Positions 39,772-48,439 of a stretch of 52,339 nt of DNA are shown here, piece after piece (within the stretch, counting starts at the first letter, position 1; each line of letters begins with the position of its first letter). Source of the stretch: Actinomycetes bacterium. GTDB lineage: Bacteria > Actinomycetota > Thermoleophilia > BMS3ABIN01. A program made the translations under genes and the position numbers. Where the stretch lies: the NCBI GenBank assembly GCA_021790115.1, contig JAJYIM010000009.1, positions 1-52,339 of the forward strand, written 5' to 3'. The notes under the pieces are model-generated. The model saw only the letters and a program-made list of their open reading frames with translations. It was not told the DNA's origin and made no database searches.

Positions 39772-39927
39772 ATGGAAGCCTTGATAAGGAAACCTGAACC
39801 GGCTGCAGACAGACTAAAGGACTATGCGCCGCCGGCTGTCGCACGGCTTGGCAACATTGCGGAGGTCACCCGCGAGTGCTCCAACTGGCAGTGCAGCGTG
39901 GTGGTGCCGCCGGCGCCACCGTCATAA
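39772..39927 (+). CDS. 51-aa putative RiPP precursor-like peptide with lasso-type leader motif
   Basis: MEALIRKPEPAADRLKDYAPPAVARLGNIAEVTRECSNWQCSVVVPPAPPS; YxxPxVxxxGxxxxxT matches exactly; AAAGGA Shine-Dalgarno-like site 5 nt upstream of ATG. Confidence 0.6.
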   Translation: MEALIRKPEPAADRLKDYAPPAVARLGNIAEVTRECSNWQCSVVVPPAPPS

Positions 39928-39935
39928 GGCAGGAG

Positions 39936-40022
39936 ATGAAGCGAGTGAAAAAATCCAACCTGGAAGAAAACATGCGCCATGGCAGCAGCGGCGCCGAGAG
40001 CGAAATGAAAGAGGTGAGCTAA
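39936..40022 (+). CDS. Tiny ORF (28 aa, or 25 aa from GTG 39945) abutting the molybdoenzyme gene
   Basis: MKRVKKSNLEENMRHGSSGAESEMKEVS; AGGAG about 9 nt before GTG 39945; stop directly precedes the GTG of the next gene. Confidence 0.3.
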   Translation: MKRVKKSNLEENMRHGSSGAESEMKEVS

Positions 40023-42632
40023 GTGACAGATGTTAACAGCAAGGGCGGCCTGAAATTAAATCCGACTGTTTCCCGCCGCGCCTTTCTGCAATGGGGAAGC
40101 GCCATCAGCGGGACTGCGGTAGCAAGCACCCTGTTGCCCGGGGGCCTTCTGCGGCAGGTCTTCGATTCCGACAAGGCGAAAGCCGACGACGCCGGAACCT
40201 GGATATACAGTGCATGCAACATGTGTGGCGGCTGCTCGGGCATCAATGTAAATGTCGTTGACGGCGCGGTCAGGAAAATCGAGCCTAACCCGTACAATGC
40301 GGCTGGCGTCAGCAATACCTGTATTAACGATACTAATGACTCAGCTGACTTTGTTAACGCCACGAGCGGGTGGGGCGCCGGCATGTGCCCCAAGGGCAAC
40401 TCCGGGTATAAGTCGCTTTACGACCCGGACCGCATCAAGACGCCCATGAAGCGGGACCCGAGCAGTCCCCGCGGCGTCGGCGCAGTCTTCAATCCCATCA
40501 CTTGGGATGACGCCCTGAACGAGATCACAACGTATCTGCAGGGCCTCAAGGCCGAGCAAAGCGGTAATGGCGCCCATCAGCTGCTCTTCTTCTCTGAGGA
40601 CGGCATAACCGGCAATAATCCACAGCAGGATTTTTGCAAAATGTACGGAACGCCGAACTATATCCAGCACACCAGCTTATGCGACGTCGCCAGGAAGAGG
40701 GCCTTCAGCGTCCCCTTCGGCGACGAGCGGCCTGTGCCGGATTTCGCCCACGCCAAATATGCTCTTATCTTTGGCTGGAACTTCCTTTCCGCCACCAAGT
40801 GGTCGCACTTGCCCCGCATTGCGCGCCAGTTCTTTGACAACGGCGGGCGGATGGTGGTCATTGACCCTGTTTTCAGCAATACAGCGGCGGTAGCCTGCAG
40901 GAACGGCGGTCAGTGGGTGCCGATAAAACCGGGCACCGACGGGGCCTTGGCGCTGGCACTTGCCTACGTGCTTATCAATGAGAATCTCTATAATTCTGCC
41001 TTCGTCAATGCCAACGTAATCGGTTTTCAAGCGTTTAGCGATTATGTAAAAGGCGTCAGCGACGGCACCGCCAAGGATCCTAACTGGGCCGAAGGCAAAA
41101 CGGGCGTGCCGGCCGCCACAATCGTCAGCCTTGCCCGTGAAATCGGCGATTCCAACAACTACCCGGCAGTGATCGACACCTGGTCGGGGCCGGGGCATCA
41201 CACCAACGGCACCCAGGGCGGCCGGGCCATCTCGGCGCTGCTGGCCTTGACCGGCCAGATAGGCAGCAAGGGCAACCAGGTGTTCACCAACCGCTTGGGT
41301 CCATCGGCGCGGACGGCCACCAACACCCACGATAGCTCCTTAAACCGTCACCGCATCGATGGCCTGGGACAGCCGTTTAGCCAAAACGGCTTCCCCCTGG
41401 GTCATGGATCGGGAATCGTCCTTCGCGCCCGCGACGTTATCTATGATTCTGACCTCTCAGCAGATCAGTACTATGCCAAGTACCCCTATCTGGGAAGCAG
41501 CGCAGCGGACGCAGATACAAACCGGCCCAAAGCAGCCATCTTTGTCTTTGACAATCTGGCCATGAACTCATCGAACGTTCAGAAGAACATCGACGCCTTG
41601 AACAAGCTGCAATACGTTGTCTCAATCGATACGCATCTGAGCGAGACCGCCCAAATGGCTGACATCATACTCCCGGGCGCCAACTATCTGGAGCGCTACG
41701 ATTTCACAGTCAACTGGGTCACGTTTTACAGCTTCGGCCTGCGGCAACCGACTGTCGGCTCCTGGGTGGGGAATCCCTACCGCGATGAAATCGGCATCAT
41801 TATGGAGCTGGGCCGGAGGCTCGGACTCAAAGGCGACGCCGGCAGCACGGCTCCCGGTGACTTCAGCATGACGGAAGAGCAATATCTGGGCCAGCAGTTG
41901 CTGCTGAATTCCACGATCAAGGGGAACCTGTATCCCTCGGGAGACCCCACGAATATGGCCGACTGTGACGCAGCCCTGAACGCTCTTAAGGCGCTGCCGG
42001 GAGCGGTTTGGCCAACCCTGAATGATCTTGTGGCCAATATCAGCAAGTGGGGCACCACGTATGGAATAATCAGCAGACTTAAGACGGTTGTTGGCGGCAG
42101 CCAGAAGATCGTCCTCAATTCCTACAGTGGCACCGACGCCGGATCCGGCACCGCCGACGCCATTGCTGGTTATAAGTCTCTGCAAACGGCAGGCTACGAC
42201 GCTCTGCCCGCTTACAGCGACCCGGTCGACGCTCCCGGACAGCTTGGCTACGACGGCTATCCATTCCACATGGTCTCCTGGAAACAGTCTGAACACACTC
42301 ACACGCGCACGTTCAACAATGTCTGGCTGATGGAGATGAAGGGGACCAATCCCTGCCTGATCAACAAGTCGGTCGCCGACAGCATGGGCATCAAGAACGG
42401 CGACGCCATCAAAATCGAATCTCCCATTGCGACAGTGGACGCCACTGCTTTCCCGGTAGAGGGAATCGAGCCGACTACCGTCGGTGTCATGCATGGTTTT
42501 GGCCACTGGGCCTTGGGATCAGTCGCCGAAGGCAAAGGCACGGCTGCGGGGCGCTTGATGCCCGGCAAGCCTGAAGCAATATCCGGCCAGGGGATCAGCA
42601 AGGAAGTGGCCGTAAAAGTCTACAAGGCTTAG
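40023..42632 (+). CDS. Tat-exported molybdopterin-dependent oxidoreductase catalytic subunit (DMSO reductase superfamily, Cys-ligand Psr/Phs/Ttr/Arr-like)
   Basis: Tat signal VSRRAFLQWGSAISG; 4Fe-4S CNMCGGCSG...MCPKG; SLCDVARKRA around the Mo-ligand position; ADIILPGANYLER. Confidence 0.93.
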   Translation: MTDVNSKGGLKLNPTVSRRAFLQWGSAISGTAVASTLLPGGLLRQVFDSDKAKADDAGTWIYSACNMCGGCSGINVNVVDGAVRKIEPNPYNAAGVSNTCINDTNDSADFVNATSGWGAGMCPKGNSGYKSLYDPDRIKTPMKRDPSSPRGVGAVFNPITWDDALNEITTYLQGLKAEQSGNGAHQLLFFSEDGITGNNPQQDFCKMYGTPNYIQHTSLCDVARKRAFSVPFGDERPVPDFAHAKYALIFGWNFLSATKWSHLPRIARQFFDNGGRMVVIDPVFSNTAAVACRNGGQWVPIKPGTDGALALALAYVLINENLYNSAFVNANVIGFQAFSDYVKGVSDGTAKDPNWAEGKTGVPAATIVSLAREIGDSNNYPAVIDTWSGPGHHTNGTQGGRAISALLALTGQIGSKGNQVFTNRLGPSARTATNTHDSSLNRHRIDGLGQPFSQNGFPLGHGSGIVLRARDVIYDSDLSADQYYAKYPYLGSSAADADTNRPKAAIFVFDNLAMNSSNVQKNIDALNKLQYVVSIDTHLSETAQMADIILPGANYLERYDFTVNWVTFYSFGLRQPTVGSWVGNPYRDEIGIIMELGRRLGLKGDAGSTAPGDFSMTEEQYLGQQLLLNSTIKGNLYPSGDPTNMADCDAALNALKALPGAVWPTLNDLVANISKWGTTYGIISRLKTVVGGSQKIVLNSYSGTDAGSGTADAIAGYKSLQTAGYDALPAYSDPVDAPGQLGYDGYPFHMVSWKQSEHTHTRTFNNVWLMEMKGTNPCLINKSVADSMGIKNGDAIKIESPIATVDATAFPVEGIEPTTVGVMHGFGHWALGSVAEGKGTAAGRLMPGKPEAISGQGISKEVAVKVYKA

Positions 42633-42650
42633 AAAGGAGGATGATTATTC

Positions 42651-43202
42651 ATGGCTGCTAATCCTAATCAGCTCGGCTTTCAGCTAGATATGGAGCATTG
42701 CATTGGCTGCCGGGCCTGTCAGGGAGCCTGCAAACAGCAGAACCAGGTTGAGCTGGGAGCTGAATACCGCCGGGTCGAGACGTTCGACGGTGGCACGTAT
42801 CCATCGCCCTTCCGGAACTTCATGTCAATGTCGTGCAATCACTGTGAGTCGCCTGCCTGCATAAAATCATGCCCGGTGGGAGCGATCACCAAAAGGGATA
42901 CCGATGGGATTGTCATTTTGGATACCAATGTGTGCAACGGCTGCAAGCGCTGCATGGAGGCATGCCCGTATGGGGCGCCCCAGTTCAACCCCGTCACCAA
43001 GAAAGTTGAAAAGTGCCACATGTGCTATCAGCGGATTGATGCCGGCCTGCCGCCAGCATGCGTGCAAACATGCATGGCCCGGGTGCTCAAATACGGTAAG
43101 CTGTCCGGGCTTGCCGGCGACACCGGCAAGCACATAAATCACTTTGCTGATCCAAAGTATACGCATCCGTCAATACGGATCATCCCGCCAAGCGAACAAT
43201 AG
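42651..43202 (+). CDS. 4Fe-4S dicluster electron-transfer subunit (DmsB/PsrB family)
   Basis: CIGCRACQGACKQQN, CNHCESPACIKSCPVGAI, CNGCKRCMEACPYGAPQF, CHMCYQRIDAGLPPACVQTC. Confidence 0.95.
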   Translation: MAANPNQLGFQLDMEHCIGCRACQGACKQQNQVELGAEYRRVETFDGGTYPSPFRNFMSMSCNHCESPACIKSCPVGAITKRDTDGIVILDTNVCNGCKRCMEACPYGAPQFNPVTKKVEKCHMCYQRIDAGLPPACVQTCMARVLKYGKLSGLAGDTGKHINHFADPKYTHPSIRIIPPSEQ

Positions 43203-43215
43203 GAGGGAGAAAAAG

Positions 43216-43848
43216 ATGTTAGTCGGTGAGGAGAAAGCCATAGAGCCGGAAACACATAGCAGGGTCGTAATCTACGACTTCCTCAGGCGTGCTTTTCTTC
43301 ACGAACCGACGGAAGAGTTCTTTGCCGGCCTGTTGGAGAGCAGGCTCTTGGAAGAGTTGATAGACCTTCCCGGTGTCAGAGAGATGAACGAATGCGTTGA
43401 GAGCGAGCTTTCGTCCGGGAATCTCGATGGTGTCCGGCAGGATTTCTATCAGCTCTTCCATGGCCCCGGCCACGTCAAAGCACCGCCCTGGGAGTCCGTT
43501 TATACATCAAAATTCCGATTAGTCAACCAAGAGTCCACGGTGGCGGTGCGGAAGTTGTATGCGAGGTATGGTTTTGAAACCGGAGCCGGTGAGTTGGAAG
43601 ATCATTTTGGCACTGAATGTGACTTCCTCTTCAGATTGTGCAGCCTTATGCTGGTCGCCGATGAAGATCACCGGTCTGACTTGATTAAAGTACAGAAATA
43701 CTTTATTAAAGATCATCTATTAAAATGGGCGCCCAGCTTTGCAAAAGATATTATCAGTAACGCCCGCACATGCTACTTAAAGGGACTGGGAAAATTTATA
43801 GAGTATTGGGTGCGTCGCGAAGCGGAATACCTGGACGGGATCGCCTAA
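43216..43848 (+). CDS. TorD/DmsD family molybdoenzyme chaperone
   Basis: All-helical ORF after the FeS subunit: RVVIYDFLRRAFLHEPTEEFFAGLL...YQLFHGPGHVKAPPWESVYTS...DHLLKWAPSFAKDI. Confidence 0.85.
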   Translation: MLVGEEKAIEPETHSRVVIYDFLRRAFLHEPTEEFFAGLLESRLLEELIDLPGVREMNECVESELSSGNLDGVRQDFYQLFHGPGHVKAPPWESVYTSKFRLVNQESTVAVRKLYARYGFETGAGELEDHFGTECDFLFRLCSLMLVADEDHRSDLIKVQKYFIKDHLLKWAPSFAKDIISNARTCYLKGLGKFIEYWVRREAEYLDGIA

Positions 43849-43891
43849 TGTCCAGCTTGCGGCGCGCCGGAATTTAAGCCTTAATATTGCA

Positions 43892-44290
43892 ATGCGGGAG
43901 AGTTCCAGCGAGAAAATGGAAATTCGGTCAAAAATTTGGGTTGAAGTAGATGGGGAACCGGTATTCAGCAAGGGGCGATCCTTGTTGCTGAAGGCCATCG
44001 ACAAATACGGGTCGATAAACAGGACTGCCATGGAGACAGGAATTTCCTACCGGCGTGCGTGGGGCTATGTCAAGGCGATGGAAAAGAGGCTGGGAGTGGA
44101 TCTGGTCAGGACACGAACCGGTGGCGCCGGCGGCGGCGGAGCGGCGCTCACGGAAGACGCGCGTCATTTTCTAATAATGTACGAGAACCTCGAGTCCGGG
44201 ATTGATGAGATGGTTGATCAACGTTTCAGGGATATTTTCCAGACATCAAAACCGTTTCATTTGGCTGGGCGCTATGCAGAATTGTCATAA
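43892..44290 (+). CDS. ModE-like winged-helix regulator (N-terminal domain only)
   Basis: KGRSLLLKAIDKYGSINRTAMETGISYRRAWGYVKAMEKRLGVDLVRTRTGGAGGGGAALTEDARHFL. Confidence 0.9.
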   Translation: MRESSSEKMEIRSKIWVEVDGEPVFSKGRSLLLKAIDKYGSINRTAMETGISYRRAWGYVKAMEKRLGVDLVRTRTGGAGGGGAALTEDARHFLIMYENLESGIDEMVDQRFRDIFQTSKPFHLAGRYAELS

Positions 44291-44307
44291 CCATTGCGGC
44301 TGAGGGT

Positions 44308-45369
44308 TTGGAGGGAAGCATGTGCGAGACAGAGCAAGAGATAATTTCCGTAAAAGAAGCCGTGGGCACCGTGCTGAGCCATGATATCACTGAGGTGAAT
44401 CCCGGAATTGGCTTTAAGGGAGCCCGGTTCCGGCGGGGCCATGTCGTTAGCAAAGATGACGTGGAAAAGCTGTTGGATCTGGGCAAGGAGCACTTATATG
44501 TCCTGCAAATACAGGAAAACCAAATGCATGAAAACGACGCTGCGGTCATGATGGCCGGGGCAATTGCCGGAACAAATGCCGTTTTTAAGCCGGAGCCCAG
44601 AGAGGGGAAAATCGACATCGCTGCCGGCGTCAGCGGCGTCCTGAAGGTTAACGTCGAGGCGCTGGAGCGTTTCAATGGCGTGGGGGCGGTAATGTGCGCG
44701 ACGCGCCATAACAACACGGTCGTGGCTGAAGGCGAGGCCGTTGCGGGCACGCGCGCCATTCCGCTGGTTGTTGAAAAAAAACCGGTGCATGATGCAGTTG
44801 CTATTGCGGAGGCGGCCGGCGGCATTGTCTCGGTCCTTCCCTTGCGCAAGGCGCGCGTTGGTTTGGTCATCACCGGAAACGAAGTATTCAGTGGCAGGAT
44901 CAAGGATGCGTTTGAGCCGGTAATAACGGAAAAGGTGGTTGCCCTGGGTTCTTCAGTGGTGGAAGTTGTGAAATGCCCTGACGATGTGGGGCAGATCCGG
45001 GCGGCTTTGGAGAAGGTCAGGAGCAGCGGGGCTGACCTTGTCGTGATGACCGGCGGGATGTCGGTTGACCCCGATGATGTCACCCCGCTGGCGGCGCGCG
45101 CCGCGGGCGCCGACATCACCGCCTATGGTTCCGCTGTGTTGCCGGGTTCGATGTTCATGGTCGGCTATTTCGAGGAAGGCACGCCGGTGCTAGGCGTGCC
45201 CGCCTGTGGAATTCATCATCCGCGCACGATATTTGACCTTATCCTGCCCCGGGTGCTTGCGGGGGAAACAATCACCGGGGCGGACATCGCCCGCCTGGGC
45301 CACGGTGGCATGTGTCTTGACTGTCCCGAGTGCAGGTTCCCTGTTTGTCCATTCGGCAAGGGTTGTTAG
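44308..45369 (+). CDS. MoeA/MogA-like molybdopterin-binding protein with C-terminal Cys cluster
   Basis: LVITGNEVFSGRIKDAFEPVITEKV, LVVMTGGMSVDPDDVTP; C-terminal GHGGMCLDCPECRFPVCPFGKGC. Confidence 0.88.
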   Translation: MEGSMCETEQEIISVKEAVGTVLSHDITEVNPGIGFKGARFRRGHVVSKDDVEKLLDLGKEHLYVLQIQENQMHENDAAVMMAGAIAGTNAVFKPEPREGKIDIAAGVSGVLKVNVEALERFNGVGAVMCATRHNNTVVAEGEAVAGTRAIPLVVEKKPVHDAVAIAEAAGGIVSVLPLRKARVGLVITGNEVFSGRIKDAFEPVITEKVVALGSSVVEVVKCPDDVGQIRAALEKVRSSGADLVVMTGGMSVDPDDVTPLAARAAGADITAYGSAVLPGSMFMVGYFEEGTPVLGVPACGIHHPRTIFDLILPRVLAGETITGADIARLGHGGMCLDCPECRFPVCPFGKGC

Positions 45370-45379
45370 GAAATCTGTC

Positions 45380-46000
45380 ATGAAGACGCTAAAAGAGCAG
45401 CTGGCTGAATCGGCGGCTTTCCATGGAGAGGGCTGTCCGGGCCAGACCCTGGGAGTCAGGCTGGCCAGGGCCGGCCTTCAGAGGATTGGAATTGATGATC
45501 CGCTGTCCGAGCGGTGGCGCAAACAACTGATTGTCTACGTGGAGATTGACCGCTGCGCGGCTGACGCAGTGATGAGCGTCACTGGCTGCCGTGTGGGAAA
45601 ACGGACGCTAAAAATTGTTGATCACGGCATCATGGCTGCTGGATTCCTGAATCTTGAAACCGGCAAGGCGGTGCGGGTCGTGGCGCGGGAAGAGGCCAGG
45701 AAGCTGGCAGCAAAGTACGCGCCAGGGATTCAGGACAAATATGAGCGCCAGCGGCAGGCCTATGAAGTTATGCCCGATGAGGAACTGTTCGATTTTGAAG
45801 ACGTCAACATCGAGGTTCCGCGGCAGGACATGCCTGGAAGCCCGGTTTCACGCGTTGAGTGCAGCAGTTGTGGAAACGCTGTTCAGGATCTGCGGGAAGT
45901 CCGGCGGTCGGGTGCGCTTCTTTGCAAGCCGTGTGCTGAAGGCGGTTACTTTACTCCCGCTATCAGCCCTGAGATGGAACCCGGGGTGTCTTCAAGCTAA
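45380..46000 (+). CDS. FmdE family protein with C-terminal zinc-finger
   Basis: FHGEGCPGQTLGVRLARAGLQRIGI, CAADAVMSVTGCRVGKRTLKIVDHG, CSSCGNAVQDLREVRRSGALLCKPC. Confidence 0.88.
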   Translation: MKTLKEQLAESAAFHGEGCPGQTLGVRLARAGLQRIGIDDPLSERWRKQLIVYVEIDRCAADAVMSVTGCRVGKRTLKIVDHGIMAAGFLNLETGKAVRVVAREEARKLAAKYAPGIQDKYERQRQAYEVMPDEELFDFEDVNIEVPRQDMPGSPVSRVECSSCGNAVQDLREVRRSGALLCKPCAEGGYFTPAISPEMEPGVSSS

Positions 46001-47229
46001 TGCGCCAGGATTCTTCCACCAGCAAGGGCGCAGGCGTGCCGGCCTTGATGTTTGACCGGCGGGAACTGGCGGGAGCGCTGGGTGATATCGGCGTCCTGCT
46101 GCCGCTTATGGCAGGACTAATTATAGTCTGCGGCGTTTCCGCGTTTATGGTTTTTCTGTTAACGGGGCTGGTTTATATCGCCTCGGGTACATATTTCCGG
46201 CTGCCGGTTCCCGTGCAGCCTCTCAAGGCCATGGCTGCAATTGCAATTGCCGGCGGCGCCAGCGCCGGCGAGGTGGCCGCTGGCAGCATGATCATGGGAG
46301 CGATCCTGTTGCTAACCAGTGTGACCGGCCTGGCTTCGCGCCTGTCAAGGTTGTTTGCCCCCTGGACAGTTAAGGGCGTGCAGCTGGCCGTTGGGTTAAT
46401 GCTTATTCAGGGAAGCCTTTCCTTTATTGGAATCGGCGGCATGGCGAAATGGAAGGGCGTGGCTGTGCCGGGTTTGCCGCCGTCAGCAGCGCTGGCCATG
46501 GCGGCAGGATGCTTGCTGCTGTTATTTTTTCTTGGCCGCAGCCGGAAATTCCCTGTGACTCTTATGATAGTTGGCGCTGGGCTGACCCTGGGCTTTTTTA
46601 TTGCCGGCCACAACGTAATCGGGCACCTGCATTTATTAGGTCTGGGTCTGCCGTCACTAACACTTCCCAGCCGGGCGGCCTTTGCTGCTGCCTTCTTTCT
46701 CCTGGTGATTCCGCAAATACCCGTAACCTTTGGCAATGCTGTCATTGCCACCGCCGATGTTTCCCGGAACTATTTTCCGAAGCAGTCGCGCCGGGTGACG
46801 CCGCGGGCTCTTTGCGCTTCGCTCGGAATTGCCAACACGGTCATTGGCCTGTTGGGCGGCATGCCTGTCTGTCATGGCTCCGGCGGCATGACTGCGCATT
46901 ACCGGTTGGGCGCCCGCTCTGGTGGCGCCATGGTGATGATTGGAGCATTGCTGGTAGCCATGGCCCTGTTGTTTGGCGACTCGGCCGTTTACGCAATCCT
47001 GATGTTGCCGCTCCCGGTCTTGGGAGCCCTCTTGTTTTACGTGGGCGTTGAGCATGCCCGTCTGGTTTTGAGCCTCGACAGCAGATTTGCCATCCTGGCC
47101 GCAGTGCTTATCGGCGTGGTGTCGTTAATCTGGAGCAATGTGGCGCTGGGGATGGCTGTCGGGCTTGGCTTCGGCTTCCTGGCCGGGACCGCCAGGCTAA
47201 CGCGCCGCTTGCTGTCGGCTCCCGGTTAA
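46000..47229 (+). CDS. MOT1-like molybdate/sulfate transporter
   Basis: FDRRELAGALGDIGVLLPLMAGLIIVCG, RLPVPVQPLKAMAAIAIA, GGMPVCHGSGGMTAHYRLGARSGGA; multi-TM. Confidence 0.88.
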   Translation: MRQDSSTSKGAGVPALMFDRRELAGALGDIGVLLPLMAGLIIVCGVSAFMVFLLTGLVYIASGTYFRLPVPVQPLKAMAAIAIAGGASAGEVAAGSMIMGAILLLTSVTGLASRLSRLFAPWTVKGVQLAVGLMLIQGSLSFIGIGGMAKWKGVAVPGLPPSAALAMAAGCLLLLFFLGRSRKFPVTLMIVGAGLTLGFFIAGHNVIGHLHLLGLGLPSLTLPSRAAFAAAFFLLVIPQIPVTFGNAVIATADVSRNYFPKQSRRVTPRALCASLGIANTVIGLLGGMPVCHGSGGMTAHYRLGARSGGAMVMIGALLVAMALLFGDSAVYAILMLPLPVLGALLFYVGVEHARLVLSLDSRFAILAAVLIGVVSLIWSNVALGMAVGLGFGFLAGTARLTRRLLSAPG

Positions 47230-47248
47230 TAAGAAAGGAAAGCAGGAC

Positions 47249-48439
47249 GTGAAAGGAAAAAGCACAGAATCGAAATTCTCAGTCGCTATCCTTGCCGGCG
47301 GGGAAAGCAGGCGCATGCAAAGGAACAAAGCGCTGGAGATGCTTGTGGGCAAACCGCTTATCTCTCATATAATCGACCCGCTCAGGCTGACAACTAACGA
47401 GATGTTTATTGTTGCAAAGGAAACAGCTGGTTATGAGAAGTTCGGATTGCCGGTTTGCGTGGACCGCTATAACTTTCATGCTTCGATTGTCGGCATTCAC
47501 GCTGCTATTGCTTTTTCACGTCAGAGCCGCTGTCTCGTGGTTGCGTGCGATATGCCGTTTGCCGAGCCGGCTCTGGCAGATCTGCTGGCCTCCTTTCCGC
47601 AGGGGTATGACGCTGTCGTGCCGCTAAGCCGGCGTGGACGTGAACCGTTGCTGGCGCTTTATTCAAAGTCCTGCCTGCCAGGAATACAGGCCCGCATTGA
47701 GAAAGGCGATTTGAGCATTCAGCGCCTGATTGACGCCTTGAGGACCAGATACGTTGAGACTGATGAAATAGCCGGCCATTGTGATCCCTTCCAGGCGTTT
47801 ACAAACGTGAATAGTGATACAGAACTGAAAGTTGCCCGCGCACTTTACCCCAAGGTAATCAAACGCCGCCAGCGGCAAGGCTCGGCGGGCTTGCGATACG
47901 GCGCCCGTCCGCTTGTCTGTTTCGTCGGGAAAAAGAACTCCGGTAAAACCACTTTTTTGGAAAAACTGGTGCAGGAGCTCAAATTCAGGGGCCTGCGCAC
48001 CGCATATTTAAAACACGATTCGCACGGGTTTGAAATGGACCGTGAGGGGACGGACACTTGGCGGATAGCACGGGCGGGTGCGCATTCGGTTGCCATTACT
48101 TCGCCGGTTGCCTCAGCTTCCCTGGAAACTGCCCTGCGAGAAAGAAGCCTCGAGGAACTGGCAAGCCGGATTGACGGGCCCGTGGACATCATTTTAGCAG
48201 AAGGGTTTAAATGGTCCACCGCCGACAAATTGGAAATATCCCGCAGCGAGCGAAGCTGTTCTCTGGCCTGCGGGGAAGAGGAGCTGCTGGCGGTAATATC
48301 GGACCGCCACGATGCAGCCGCGGCGGTGCCGGTATTCAATCTTGATGACGTGAGCGGTGTCGCTGATTTTCTGCTGCACCGCTATGGCCTTAATTTTGCC
48401 ATGCGAGGAAACCATGTTGGCGTCCAGCAGGAAAACTAG
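47249..48439 (+). CDS. MobA-MobB fusion (molybdenum cofactor guanylyltransferase plus MobB GTP-binding domain)
   Basis: MobA: VAILAGGESRRMQRNKALEMLVGKPL; MobB: RPLVCFVGKKNSGKTTFLEKLVQELKFRGLRTAYLKHDSHGFEMDREGTDTWRIARAGA. Confidence 0.92.
   Translation: MKGKSTESKFSVAILAGGESRRMQRNKALEMLVGKPLISHIIDPLRLTTNEMFIVAKETAGYEKFGLPVCVDRYNFHASIVGIHAAIAFSRQSRCLVVACDMPFAEPALADLLASFPQGYDAVVPLSRRGREPLLALYSKSCLPGIQARIEKGDLSIQRLIDALRTRYVETDEIAGHCDPFQAFTNVNSDTELKVARALYPKVIKRRQRQGSAGLRYGARPLVCFVGKKNSGKTTFLEKLVQELKFRGLRTAYLKHDSHGFEMDREGTDTWRIARAGAHSVAITSPVASASLETALRERSLEELASRIDGPVDIILAEGFKWSTADKLEISRSERSCSLACGEEELLAVISDRHDAAAAVPVFNLDDVSGVADFLLHRYGLNFAMRGNHVGVQQEN

Noticed and set aside
39772-39927. Complete classical lasso-peptide cluster
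   Set aside because: Only the leader motif is present; no cyclase, protease or RRE gene in the window and no Asp/Glu at core 7-9
40677-41330. 217-aa minus-strand ORF and other long antisense frames inside the molybdoenzyme gene (e.g. 41622..42506)
   Set aside because: Fully antisense to a well-supported CDS and no recognisable motifs
44226-45119. 297-aa minus-strand ORF opposite the MoeA-like gene
   Set aside because: Ser/Thr/Pro-rich shadow translation with no family signature
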